Source: DASUPK01 sp963831605
GTDB taxonomy: Bacteria > Actinomycetota > Thermoleophilia > Solirubrobacterales > 70-9
Assembly (NCBI GenBank): GCA_963831605.1
Contig: CAWHQR010000005.1
Coordinates: forward strand, 372,001 to 436,000
Reading direction: 5' to 3'
DNA length: 64,000 bases
In this document: positions 8,135-16,194 of the stretch, in pieces
How the letters are laid out: every line of letters begins with the position of its first letter
Position numbering within the stretch: the first letter of the stretch is position 1
Translations under genes and position numbers: made by a program
Notes under the pieces: model-generated
Told to the model about the DNA's origin: nothing
What the model saw: the letters and a program-made list of their open reading frames with translations, nothing else
The model's database searches: none

Positions 8135-9655
8135 TCAATCGCGCTGGCCTGCGTTCGCCACCGCGTCCAAGAGCGCCTCGACGAGTCCGTCGATGTCGTG
8201 CCTCTCAGCCTCCACATCTACGGTGAGTCCCGCTTCGCGGATTGCCTCGCTGGTGATCGGCCCGATCGAGATGACCTTGGTCCCCTGGGGGATGCCGTTC
8301 TCGCTCGCCGCCATGAAGTTGCGCACCGTGGACGAGGAGGTGAAGGTGATGAAGTCGGCGTCGCGGGCCCGCTCGAGCTCCTCCGGATCGGGAGTCTCGG
8401 CCACCGTCTGATAGAGCGCCACCTCGTCGACCTTCGCGCCGCGCTTGCGCAGGGCCTCCGGCAGCAGCTCCCTCGCTTCCGCCGCCCGCGCAATCAGCAC
8501 CGGCTTGCCCTGAAGCTCGAGCTTGTTCAGCTCCTCGACCAATTCCTCCGCGACGAACCGGTCGGGCACGATGTCGGCGAGGATGCCGCCCGCCGCGAGC
8601 GCCGCCTCGGTCCCGGCGCCGATCGCCGCGACGCTCGCGTTGGCGAGCGCGCGCGAGTCGAGGCCCTGCGCCGCCATCGCCTCGAAGAGCAGCTGGGCGC
8701 CATTGGGGCTGGTGATGCAGACGAGCGCGTAGGTGTGGAGGCTCTCGATCGCCTCCCGGACCTCCTCGGAGTCGATCCGAGGCTCGATCCTGATCGCCGG
8801 AAGCTCGATGGGCTCCGCCCCGAGGGCATCGAGCTGCCGCGCCAGCCCGCTCGCCTGGGCTCGGGCCCTGGTCACCACCACCTTCTTGCCGTGCAGGGGA
8901 CGCCGCTCGAGCCACGCGATTCGCTCCCGGCGTGCAGCGACCGGGCCGACGACGGTCACCGAGGGCGGCCGGATGTCCGCCTCCTGAGCCGCTGCAGCGA
9001 TCCCCTCCAGCGTCGAGGTCACCGTGCGCTGCCCCGGCAGAGTGCCGCGCTCCACCACCGCTGCCGGCTCTGAGCCGTCGCGTCCGGCCGCGATCAGGGC
9101 CTCGGCGATTCGGGGCAGCGCCTTGACGCCCATGTAGAAGACGAGGGTCCCGGGGAAGCGCGCCAGCGCCTCGTAGTCGAGCGCCGAGTCCTCCTTGTCC
9201 GGGTCCTCATGGCCTGTGACGAAGGCCACCGCCGACGCGTCGTCCCGATGGGTGACCGGGATCCCGGCGTAGGCGGGGGCCGCCACGCCGGCCGTGATCC
9301 CAGGAACGACCTCGAAGGGGATCTCGGCATCGGCCAGCGCCTCCGCCTCCTCGCCTCCACGGCCGAAGACGAACGGATCGCCGCCCTTCAGCCGGACGAC
9401 GAGCTTGCCCTGCCTTGCCCTGTCTACCAGCAGGTCGGCGATGCCCTCCTGCGGGACGCTGGCCGAGCCCGGTTCCTTGCCCACGTAGATCAGCTCCGCC
9501 TCGGGCCGCGCGGGGGAAAGTGCCTCCCGGGGGATGAGGCGGTCGTGGACGATCACATCCGCCGCGACGATCAGCTCCAGCGAGCGGGTCGTCATCAGCC
9601 CGAGATCGCCCGGGCCGGCGCCGACCAGGTAGACGATGCCGGGCGCCGCGCTCAT
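8135..9655 (-). CDS. cobA-hemD: uroporphyrinogen-III C-methyltransferase / uroporphyrinogen-III synthase fusion
   Basis: 506 residues from the ATG at 9655, which overlaps the hemC stop by four bases. Residues 1-245 are a SUMT/CobA domain: VYLVGAGPGDLGLMT, ADVIVHDRLI, RLKGGDPFVFGRGGEE, VVPGITAG and GIPVTHR. CobA methylates uroporphyrinogen III to precorrin-2 for sirohaem or cobalamin. Residues ~255-506 are HemD, which closes hydroxymethylbilane to uroporphyrinogen III: KKVVVTRARAQASGLARQL, LVCITSPNGAQLLFEAM, FITFTSSSTVRNF and ISIGPITSEAIREAGL. CobA-HemD fusions are common in Gram-positive bacteria. It is the last gene of the ccm-hem operon and takes the HemC product directly. Confidence 0.95.
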   Translation of the reverse strand: MSAAPGIVYLVGAGPGDLGLMTTRSLELIVAADVIVHDRLIPREALSPARPEAELIYVGKEPGSASVPQEGIADLLVDRARQGKLVVRLKGGDPFVFGRGGEEAEALADAEIPFEVVPGITAGVAAPAYAGIPVTHRDDASAVAFVTGHEDPDKEDSALDYEALARFPGTLVFYMGVKALPRIAEALIAAGRDGSEPAAVVERGTLPGQRTVTSTLEGIAAAAQEADIRPPSVTVVGPVAARRERIAWLERRPLHGKKVVVTRARAQASGLARQLDALGAEPIELPAIRIEPRIDSEEVREAIESLHTYALVCITSPNGAQLLFEAMAAQGLDSRALANASVAAIGAGTEAALAAGGILADIVPDRFVAEELVEELNKLELQGKPVLIARAAEARELLPEALRKRGAKVDEVALYQTVAETPDPEELERARDADFITFTSSSTVRNFMAASENGIPQGTKVISIGPITSEAIREAGLTVDVEAERHDIDGLVEALLDAVANAGQRD

Positions 9656-10551
9656 GCGCCCACCGCCATCTTCTCGGCTCGGGCGAGGATGTCCTCCGCG
9701 CCCGCCGAGGTGATCCGCTCCGCCACCGCCTTGCCGAGCGCCTCTGGGTCCGAGGCGTCCATCTCGATCTCGTCTCGGATCCACTCGCTGCCGTCGGGCA
9801 GGCCGCAGAAGGCGCGCAGCCGCATCCGCCCGCCCTTCTCCAGGGTCGCGTGTGCACCCAGTGGGGTGTTGCAGGTCGCGTCGAGGGCCCCGACGAGCGT
9901 TCGCTCGGCGCTCAGGGTGCCGAGGGCGCCGCGGTCGGTGATCGACTCGGCTGCGGTCACCGGACGGTCCTCGGCGTGGGCCGCCTCGATCGCCAGCGCG
10001 CCCTGGCCCGGGGATGGAACGAGCTCCTCGAGCTCGAGACAGAACGAGACCTCCTCCGCACGGCCCAGGCGGCTCAGCCCCGCGGCCGCCAGGACCAGCC
10101 CGTCGAACTCGCCCGCCTCGAGCTTGGCCAGCCTCGTGTCGACATTGCCGCGGACCTCCACCACCTCGAGGTCGGGACGCAGCGCCAGGATCTGGGCACG
10201 GCGGCGCAGGCTGGATGTGCCGATTCGCGATCCCTCGGGAACCATGCCGAGCGAGCTCACGCTGCCCACGTAGGCGTCCCGGGCGTTCTCGCGCGCGGGG
10301 ACGCCGGCGATCTCCAGTCCCTCGGGCAGCTCGGAGGGGAGGTCCTTGGCCGAGTGCACCGCCAGGTCGACCTCACCGTCCAGCAGCGCCTGCTCGATGG
10401 CCTTGACGAACCGCGCCTTGTCCCCGACATCACCGTCGGCTGTCTTGATCGGCACGATCTCGGCACCGCCGAGCTGCTTGGCGACCGCCTTCGCCTGCAT
10501 GAGGGCCAGCGCGCTGCCGCGCGTGCCGATCCGAAGCGGTGGCTCCGTCAT
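9652..10551 (-). CDS. hemC: porphobilinogen deaminase (hydroxymethylbilane synthase)
   Basis: 299 residues from the ATG at 10551, which opens LRIGTRGSALALMQA as expected. An in-frame start at 10605 would overlap hemA by 47 bases with unrelated sequence and is rejected. HemC joins four porphobilinogens into hydroxymethylbilane. Seen: the catalytic Asp in VDLAVHSAKDLP (Asp 70), the Arg-rich substrate loops GTSSLRRRAQ and VRGNVDTRL, and the dipyrromethane-cofactor Cys 227 in LDATCNTPLGAHA. Length matches the family. It sits between hemA and cobA-hemD in pathway order. Confidence 0.97.
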   Translation of the reverse strand: MTEPPLRIGTRGSALALMQAKAVAKQLGGAEIVPIKTADGDVGDKARFVKAIEQALLDGEVDLAVHSAKDLPSELPEGLEIAGVPARENARDAYVGSVSSLGMVPEGSRIGTSSLRRRAQILALRPDLEVVEVRGNVDTRLAKLEAGEFDGLVLAAAGLSRLGRAEEVSFCLELEELVPSPGQGALAIEAAHAEDRPVTAAESITDRGALGTLSAERTLVGALDATCNTPLGAHATLEKGGRMRLRAFCGLPDGSEWIRDEIEMDASDPEALGKAVAERITSAGAEDILARAEKMAVGA

Positions 10552-10558
10552 CGCCGCC

Positions 10559-11902
10559 TCAGCTGCGTTCGCTGCGACGGCGGCGCTCGTCGAGGGAGGC
10601 GACATCCGCGCTCTCGGTGCGCCCCGGCTCGGTGTCGGCGTCGAGCCCGAAGAGCTCGCGGAGGACGCTGACCTGGAGGTACGCGTCCTCGCGGTCGGCC
10701 ATCCCCTTGATCCTGACCGTCGGCTCGTGCAGGAGTCGGTTGGCGATCGCGCGGGCCATCTGCTCGATCCGCTCGCGGTCGGTGGCGGAGAGGCTCTCCC
10801 AGCGGGTGGCGTTCTCCGAGAGGACCTGGGAGACGATGGCGTCAGCGCGCTCGCGCAGCGCGGCCACCGTCGGCATCACCTCCTGAGCTCCCAGCCACTG
10901 CTCGAAGCGGGCGAGCTCGGAGTCGAGGATCCCGCTCGCGTGGCGGGCCTCCCCCTCGCGGCCGGAGGTGTTCTGCTCGACGATCGCCTGGACCTCGTCG
11001 ACGTCGTAGAGGTTGACGCCCTCGATCTCCCGGGTCTCCGGGTCGATGTCGCGGGGTACCGCGAGGTCGATCAGCAGCAGCGGCCGGGCCTCGCGCTCGT
11101 CCATGATCACGGCGAGCTCGGAGCGCTCGATCAGGTGGTGCGGCGAGTTGGTCGCCGAGACGACGATGTCGGCCCCCGCGAGCTGCGCCGGCAGGTCGTC
11201 GATCCGGACCGCCCTGCCCCCGAAGCGCTCCGCCAGCGAGATCGCCCGGTTGTACCCGCGGTTGGCGATGAAGACGGCATCCGAGCCGCGCGCTGCGAGG
11301 GCCCGGGCGGTGATCTCTGAGGTCTCACCGGCGCCGATCAGCAGGACGCGCCGCTCGGAGAGATCGCCGAGGTTTCGCTGGGCCAGCTCGACGGCGACTG
11401 ACGGGATCGAGACCCCCTTCTCGCCGACGGCCGTCTCGGTGCGTGCCCGCTTGCCGGCCGCGAGCGCGCCGCGGAACATCCGGTTGAGGATCGGCCCGGG
11501 CGCGCCCTCGACCAGCGCGAGCTCGTAGGCACGCTTCACTTGGCCCTGGATCTCCGCCTCGCCGACGATCTTCGAGTCGAGGCCGGCGGTGACCCGATAG
11601 AGGTGGCGCGCCGCCTCAGCGCCGCGAAGCGAGTAGAGCGGCCCGAGCAGCTCGGTCGGCCGGATCCCGGCCTCGCGCGCGAGAACGCCGAGACCCGCCG
11701 CCTCGGCCTCCACCGAATCGGTCGCCACCAGGTAGATCTCGGTCCGGTTGCACGTGGAGAGCGTGACCGCCTCGCTGATGGGCTCCTCCGAGACCAGCGC
11801 GTTGAGCACCCCTGCGGCGCGGCCCTCCGTGAGAGCAAGCTGCTCGCGGAGCGCCAGCGGCGCGGTCCGGTCGGAGACCCCGAGGGCGAGCAGACCGCTC
11901 AT
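10559..11902 (-). CDS. hemA: glutamyl-tRNA reductase
   Basis: 447 residues. It reduces glutamyl-tRNA(Glu) to glutamate-1-semialdehyde, the first committed step of tetrapyrrole synthesis by the C5 route. The catalytic cysteine is Cys 51 in LSTCNRTEIY. The NADPH domain has LLIGAGETSEITARAL and FIANRGYNRA; the substrate region has the SKIVGEAEIQGQVKRAY signature. A C-terminal dimerisation helix follows, then a short Arg-rich tail. The ATG overlaps the stop of the CcmD-like gene by four bases, tying haem synthesis to the haem-export genes upstream. Confidence 0.97.
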   Translation of the reverse strand: MSGLLALGVSDRTAPLALREQLALTEGRAAGVLNALVSEEPISEAVTLSTCNRTEIYLVATDSVEAEAAGLGVLAREAGIRPTELLGPLYSLRGAEAARHLYRVTAGLDSKIVGEAEIQGQVKRAYELALVEGAPGPILNRMFRGALAAGKRARTETAVGEKGVSIPSVAVELAQRNLGDLSERRVLLIGAGETSEITARALAARGSDAVFIANRGYNRAISLAERFGGRAVRIDDLPAQLAGADIVVSATNSPHHLIERSELAVIMDEREARPLLLIDLAVPRDIDPETREIEGVNLYDVDEVQAIVEQNTSGREGEARHASGILDSELARFEQWLGAQEVMPTVAALRERADAIVSQVLSENATRWESLSATDRERIEQMARAIANRLLHEPTVRIKGMADREDAYLQVSVLRELFGLDADTEPGRTESADVASLDERRRRSERS

Positions 11903-12141
11903 CCGCGGTCTCCCTGACGGACGGCCTGGATCTCCTGCTCGCGGCCGCGGATCTCTCCGACGTCGCGCTCCCCCTTGTCCCTCGAGGGTCGCTCGGCGAG
12001 CTCGGCGAGCGAGCCGAGGTCCCGCTGGATGCGCTGAAGCTTCGCGGCCATGATCGCCACGTAGATCAGCAGCAACAGGAGGAAGACGAGATAGGCGCCG
12101 CCGACGTACCGGTCGGAGTTCTCGATCGCCAGCGGGATCAT
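11899..12141 (-). CDS. ccmD: CcmD-like small membrane protein
   Basis: An 80-residue protein: a short N-terminus, one strongly hydrophobic helix (about residues 14-32, rich in Leu) and a charged cytoplasmic tail. CcmD is the small helper that keeps CcmC and haem-loaded CcmE in the cytochrome c maturation complex. CcmD is too short and variable to identify by sequence alone, so the name rests on topology and on its place just after ccmC, with which it overlaps by four bases at 12138-12141. The tail is somewhat longer than in typical CcmD. It also overlaps hemA by four bases. Confidence 0.7.
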   Translation of the reverse strand: MIPLAIENSDRYVGGAYLVFLLLLLIYVAIMAAKLQRIQRDLGSLAELAERPSRDKGERDVGEIRGREQEIQAVRQGDRG

Positions 12142-12911
12142 CGCCCGTCCTCCGCCCGCATCGAGGTCATCGTGGAGGTCGCGACCGGAGCGATCGACCG
12201 GGCGGGCTGAGGCGGTCCGTCCCCTCCGCCCAGGGCCCTGCGGATCCGCTTCAGGTCTCCCGACGCGCGCTTGGAGGCAAGCTCGAATCGGACCAGGGTG
12301 AGCCAGAGAAGCGCCATCCCCGCCAGGCAGACGAGGAAGGCCAGCAACATCGATCCGGGCAGACCGCCCGCGTCGGAGAACGTCCTGGGATGGACCAGGG
12401 GCTGGGCGGCGCGCACCGCGGCGAAGTTCAGCGGCACGAAGGCGCCGGCCGTGATCGCGAAGACAGACGCGTAGCGAGCCTGGCGGTCGCGATCCTCGAT
12501 GGCGTAGCGCAGGGGGTAGTAGGTCGCGTAGAGCAGGAAGACGATCAGGAAGCTGACCAGGGTCGGCTCGCGCCACTCCCACCAGACGCCCCAGGAGCCC
12601 TTCGCCCAGATCGCGCCGGTGAGCAGCACGCCGGCGCCGAAGATCACCGAGAGATGGATCGAGACATAGGAGCGTGCGTCCCATTTGGAATCCCCCGTGC
12701 GCAGGTGCTGGATCGCCAGCAACCCGGCGACGATGAACCCGACGAGCGCGACGATGGCCAGCGGCACGTGCAGGTAGAAGATCTTCTGGATGAAGCCCTG
12801 GTCGGCGTCCTCGGGCGCGTAGAGGAATGCGAGCCCGTAGCCCGCGCCCATCACCAGGACGGTCGCGATAGCGAGGCGGCGAAGCGTTATCGATCTGAGC
12901 GCATTGGCCAT
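12138..12911 (-). CDS. ccmC: haem exporter / cytochrome c biogenesis protein CcmC
   Basis: 257 residues from the ATG at 12911; a longer frame to 13007 would overlap ccmB with unrelated sequence. Six hydrophobic segments are apparent. The diagnostic haem-handling Trp-rich motif is present as WGVWWEWREPTLVSFLI, flanked by conserved histidines in FYLHVP and SIHLSV. CcmC loads haem onto CcmE outside the membrane in system I cytochrome c maturation. It starts 15 bases after ccmB and overlaps ccmD. CcmE, CcmF and CcmH are not in this window. Confidence 0.93.
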   Translation of the reverse strand: MANALRSITLRRLAIATVLVMGAGYGLAFLYAPEDADQGFIQKIFYLHVPLAIVALVGFIVAGLLAIQHLRTGDSKWDARSYVSIHLSVIFGAGVLLTGAIWAKGSWGVWWEWREPTLVSFLIVFLLYATYYPLRYAIEDRDRQARYASVFAITAGAFVPLNFAAVRAAQPLVHPRTFSDAGGLPGSMLLAFLVCLAGMALLWLTLVRFELASKRASGDLKRIRRALGGGDGPPQPARSIAPVATSTMTSMRAEDGR

Positions 12912-12925
12912 TCGATGATCCCCGG

Positions 12926-13594
12926 CTAGTCCTCGAGCAGGAAGTCGAAGGTCGCGTAACCCACCAGGAGGAAGATCAGATCGTAGAGGCCGAGCAACGC
13001 CAGCCATGTCCCGAAGCGCCCATAGTCGGGCCCTCCCGAGGCGAGGAGATGCTCGCCGGCCCCCGCGGCCGCGATCACGAGCGGAATCAGCAGGGGGAGG
13101 AGGATCAGCGGCGCGAGCAGATCGCGCGCGCTGGACATCGTCGCGATCGTGGAGATGACCGTCCCCGTAGCCGCCAGCCCGACGTTCATCAGCAGGAGGA
13201 CCAGCGCGAACGGGAGCAGCCCGGAAACCGAGTCGAGAAAGAAGAGGGCGAAGATCGGCACGGCGATCAGCTCGAGAATCACGAGATAGATCACCAGGGC
13301 GCTCGCCTTCGCCGCGAACAGGACGGTCCTGTCGATCGGAGCCAGCCGGATCAGGTCGAAGCCGCCCTCCTCTCGCTCGGCCACGAACAGGCGGTTGATC
13401 GCGAGCAGTGCGGCGAAGAGGAGGGTCGGCACCAGGACTCCGGCCGCAAGGTCACCATCCAGGGTCGTCCGGTCGAGGCCGAAGCGGAAGATGACGAACG
13501 CGCTGACCGCGAACAGCGCCATCGCGGGGATCGAGCGCAACGTGCGGAGCTCCACGCGCAGGTCCTTGCGGAGCAGCGCCCCGAATGGGCTCAT
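12926..13594 (-). CDS. ccmB: haem exporter permease CcmB
   Basis: 222 residues with about six membrane helices. Typical CcmB features: the N-terminal LRKDLRVELRTLRSIPAMALFA, FVAEREEGGFDLIRLAPIDRTVLFAAK, and the internal TGTVISTIATMSSARDLLAPLILLPL. CcmB is the membrane subunit of the CcmAB ABC transporter, which releases holo-CcmE from CcmC. The ATG overlaps the TGA of ccmA by four bases, so stoichiometric synthesis with the ATPase is likely. Confidence 0.93.
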   Translation of the reverse strand: MSPFGALLRKDLRVELRTLRSIPAMALFAVSAFVIFRFGLDRTTLDGDLAAGVLVPTLLFAALLAINRLFVAEREEGGFDLIRLAPIDRTVLFAAKASALVIYLVILELIAVPIFALFFLDSVSGLLPFALVLLLMNVGLAATGTVISTIATMSSARDLLAPLILLPLLIPLVIAAAGAGEHLLASGGPDYGRFGTWLALLGLYDLIFLLVGYATFDFLLED

Positions 13595-14259
13595 CCGAGC
13601 TCCAGCACCAGATCGGCACCCGCGGTGGCGGCCTCCCGGTCGTGGCTCACGACGACCCGGCTGGCGCCGGTCCCGGGGCCGATCAGCGGCTCCGCCAGGC
13701 GCCGGGCTTCAGTGTCCAGATGGGCATCCGGCTCGTCGAGGAGAAGGAGGGCCGGCTCGTGCAGGACGGCACGGCAGATATCGACCCTCTGCTTCATTCC
13801 CGCCGAGAGCTCGGCAACGCGGTCGCCGCCGCGGGCGGACATGCCGACCGCCTCGAGCAGCGTCTCGATCCGCCGCCCCGCATCCTCCGGGTCGAGGCCG
13901 TGCAGAGCCGCCACCAGGGAGAGGTTCTCGCGCGGGCTGAGATCCCGGTAGAGCAGTGGGGAATGGCCGAGGTAGCCCACGCGGCCGCGGATCCGATGGG
14001 TTTCCTTGGGAAGCGAGAAGCCGAGCACGGAGATCTCGCCCCCGCTTGGCCGCAGCAGCCCGGCCAGGATTCTCAGAAGCGTCGACTTGCCGGACCCGTT
14101 GCGGCCCAGCACCGCGAGGCTCTCGCCGGGCTCGAGCCTGGCGCTGATGCCGGCGAGGGCCGTCCGGTCGCCGAAGTCGCGACGCAGGCCGCGCAGTTCC
14201 ACGGCCGGCTGGCCGGCGCTCGTGGCGGGGCCGCTTTCCACGGCCAGAGTCCGCTCCAT
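13591..14259 (-). CDS. ccmA: haem exporter ATP-binding protein CcmA
   Basis: A 222-residue ABC ATPase: Walker A LGRNGSGKST (residues 51-60), a Q-loop region near GRVGYLGHSPLLYRDLSPREN, signature motif LSAGMKQRVDICRA (a variant of LSGGQ, as usual for CcmA) and Walker B ALLLLDEPDAHLD, then a switch His in VVVSHD. It energises the CcmABCD complex of cytochrome c maturation. It appears to be the first gene of the seven-gene ccm-hem operon; only 10 bases separate its start from the end of the preceding same-strand gene, so the promoter may lie inside or before that gene. Confidence 0.92.
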   Translation of the reverse strand: MERTLAVESGPATSAGQPAVELRGLRRDFGDRTALAGISARLEPGESLAVLGRNGSGKSTLLRILAGLLRPSGGEISVLGFSLPKETHRIRGRVGYLGHSPLLYRDLSPRENLSLVAALHGLDPEDAGRRIETLLEAVGMSARGGDRVAELSAGMKQRVDICRAVLHEPALLLLDEPDAHLDTEARRLAEPLIGPGTGASRVVVSHDREAATAGADLVLELG

Positions 14260-14269
14260 TCGAGCGAAT

Positions 14270-15154
14270 CTAGAGCTTCAGGCAGTACCCGTACGCCGTG
14301 ATCGTTGCGCTGGGGCCGAAGTGGCTGATCGCGGACGCCGACCAGCCGCCGGAGCCGGTGAAGAACCCATTCGTGAACAAGGCGGATCCGGCCGGCGAGG
14401 TGCTGAAGCCGCCGAAGACGATGTGCCCGACCGGGCAGGACGGGGTCTCCGCGGTCGCGAGCTGCCCGGCGCTCGTGCTTGCCGACGCCGAGACCTCGGT
14501 GAGCAGCGGCTTCCTGCTGTGCCAGCAATAGGCGATGGCGGTCAGCTGGCCGCCGAACCCGCCGAACGCGCGGCCCGTGACGCTCCAAGACTTGTCGGAG
14601 ATCGCCCGAGACTCCGTGATGTAGTCACCGCCGCGCGCCGTGAAGTCCGTGCGCTGGAACCCGCCGCCGAACAGCCGCCTGTTCCCCGGGCAGGTGGCCA
14701 CCGCGGTCTTCGTCTGCCCGGGGCTGACGTAGACGGTCGTGTGCGGAGGGGTGACGTGCTTCTGCTTGCGGGCGCAGGCGACCTGGAGCGTGACCGTGTG
14801 CGCGGCGGTCGACGCGGGTGAGGGATCGAATAGCACCACGGTGCTGTGGTAGCCATGCTGGACGCCGAGCCGCTCGTAGGAATGCGGGTAGATCCCCTCG
14901 CCGTCGGACTGGGGCAACGGGAAGCTGCTCATCCCTCCGCCCAGGGGCACGAGATGCCCTGGGCAACGGACGGTGAGGCGTCGTTTGGCGTTCGCCCCGT
15001 CGAGGCTGAAGGTCTTATGCCGGTAGGTCACGGACTTGGCGTCCGCCCCCGGAGCTGTGGCCAGCGCGAGCAGCGCTCCGCAGGCGAGCAGCAACGTGAG
15101 AGCGATGCCAAACCGGCGACCGCTCGGCCCTGTGATGGTTGCCGTCATGTTCAT
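14270..15154 (-). CDS. exported protein with three-fold cysteine repeat, copy A
   Basis: 294 residues of unrecognised function. A Sec signal peptide is clear (hydrophobic 15-33, likely cut near ADAKS). The mature part contains three related units, each opening with a CPxG...GGGF-like motif (CPGHLVPLGGGM, CPGNRRLFGGGF, CPVGHIVFGGFS) and closing with a Cys after a hydrophobic strand (LQVAC, AIAYC, AYGYC). Cys pairs are 64/127, 155/210 and 240/291, so three disulfides are plausible. The neighbouring gene at 15208-16128 is a paralog with the same Cys spacing (63, 55 and 51 residues). It is presumably surface-exposed or secreted; no catalytic motif is seen. Confidence 0.75.
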   Translation of the reverse strand: MNMTATITGPSGRRFGIALTLLLACGALLALATAPGADAKSVTYRHKTFSLDGANAKRRLTVRCPGHLVPLGGGMSSFPLPQSDGEGIYPHSYERLGVQHGYHSTVVLFDPSPASTAAHTVTLQVACARKQKHVTPPHTTVYVSPGQTKTAVATCPGNRRLFGGGFQRTDFTARGGDYITESRAISDKSWSVTGRAFGGFGGQLTAIAYCWHSRKPLLTEVSASASTSAGQLATAETPSCPVGHIVFGGFSTSPAGSALFTNGFFTGSGGWSASAISHFGPSATITAYGYCLKL

Positions 15155-15207
15155 CCCCTAACCCATCGGCAGGGGGATAGTCCCGGTCAAATCCGGATGA
15201 AAAATAT

Positions 15208-16128
15208 CTAGACCCGGAGGCAGTAGCTGTACGCGGTGAGCGTCGCCGGCGCGCCGGTGTTGTAGCCGGTCGCCGAGGTGCTGCCGTCCGGGTTGAAGCC
15301 CTCGCCGAGGAAGCGGATCTCGCCCGACGGCGGCGCACTGAAGCCGGAGAACGCCAGTTGCCTCCCGCGGGGACATGGCGCGGTGGTCGCCGTTGCGGAC
15401 TCCCGGGATGGGATGGTCACCGAACCGGCGACCTCGGTGACCACCGGCTTCTTGGAGCGGACGCAGTACCCGATCGCCACCGCCTCGCCCGGGAACCCGC
15501 CCGGGTCGTTGGCCACCACCTGCCAGGTGCGAGCGGAGGTCCGGTGGGATTCCGTCGTCATCACGCCGGCATCGGTGACTCCGTTCGACCGTTGATAGCC
15601 GCCGCCGATCAGGCTCTGCTTCTTCGGGCACTTCGCGACCAGGGTCTTGGGTCCCGAGCCCGCATCGAGGCTCCCGACGGTGTGCGGGTCGCTGATCGGG
15701 CCGATCTTCTTGCCGCAGATGACCTGGAGCGTCAGGTTCCGCGGCACCACGCCGGCCTTGGTCGGATTGATCAGCGCAGCGGTGATGTGGTACCCGCTCT
15801 GCGCTCCGAGGCGCTCATATGAGTTCGGGTAGACGCCCTGGCCGTCGTTGCCCGGCGCGGGGTTGGTGAGGAACCCGCCGCCGTACGGCTCCTTGCTCCC
15901 GGGACACGAGACCGTCATCCGCTGCCGGTCGTCGACATTGGAGAGCGTGTAGCCCTGTGTGGCCACCACCAGATGGCCCGGGTTCCGGACCTTGCTCTTC
16001 TTCGTCTTCGCACTCGACTCCGTGGCACCGCCGACCAACTCCATCGCCAGGTACGCCACCGCTGCAGCCGTCAGAATCAGCGCCGCCATGAGCGCGAACC
16101 CTCTGCGCATTTGCGCACTTCCCGTCAT
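15208..16128 (-). CDS. exported protein with three-fold cysteine repeat, copy B
   Basis: 306 residues, paralog of the gene at 14270-15154. The N-terminus has a hydrophobic helix (residues ~11-30) that may be a signal anchor; an alternative ATG six residues in (16110) keeps it. Repeat openings are CPGSKEPYGGGF, CPKKQSLIGGGY and CPRGRQLAFSGF; closings are LQVIC, AIGYC and AYSYC. Cys pairs 75/138, 167/222 and 252/303 have exactly the separations of copy A. Between first and second Cys of unit 1 both copies share a YPxSYERLGxQxGYH segment. The function is unknown. The two genes are 53 bases apart on one strand and look like a tandem duplication. Confidence 0.75.
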   Translation of the reverse strand: MTGSAQMRRGFALMAALILTAAAVAYLAMELVGGATESSAKTKKSKVRNPGHLVVATQGYTLSNVDDRQRMTVSCPGSKEPYGGGFLTNPAPGNDGQGVYPNSYERLGAQSGYHITAALINPTKAGVVPRNLTLQVICGKKIGPISDPHTVGSLDAGSGPKTLVAKCPKKQSLIGGGYQRSNGVTDAGVMTTESHRTSARTWQVVANDPGGFPGEAVAIGYCVRSKKPVVTEVAGSVTIPSRESATATTAPCPRGRQLAFSGFSAPPSGEIRFLGEGFNPDGSTSATGYNTGAPATLTAYSYCLRV

Positions 16129-16161
16129 GCCCTACGGGTTACCGCTACTCAGGTTTTTAAT

Positions 16162-16181
16162 CCTGCGGCCTGAGCCGCGGG
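16162..16181 (-). terminator. hairpin after aldehyde dehydrogenase gene
   Basis: An 8-base stem with a 4-base loop (cctgcggc / gccgcggg, one G-T pair) lies 14 bases past the stop of the minus-strand aldehyde dehydrogenase. No T-run follows on the minus strand, so intrinsic termination is only possible, not shown. Confidence 0.35.
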
Positions 16182-16194
16182 ACCGTGAGGGCAC

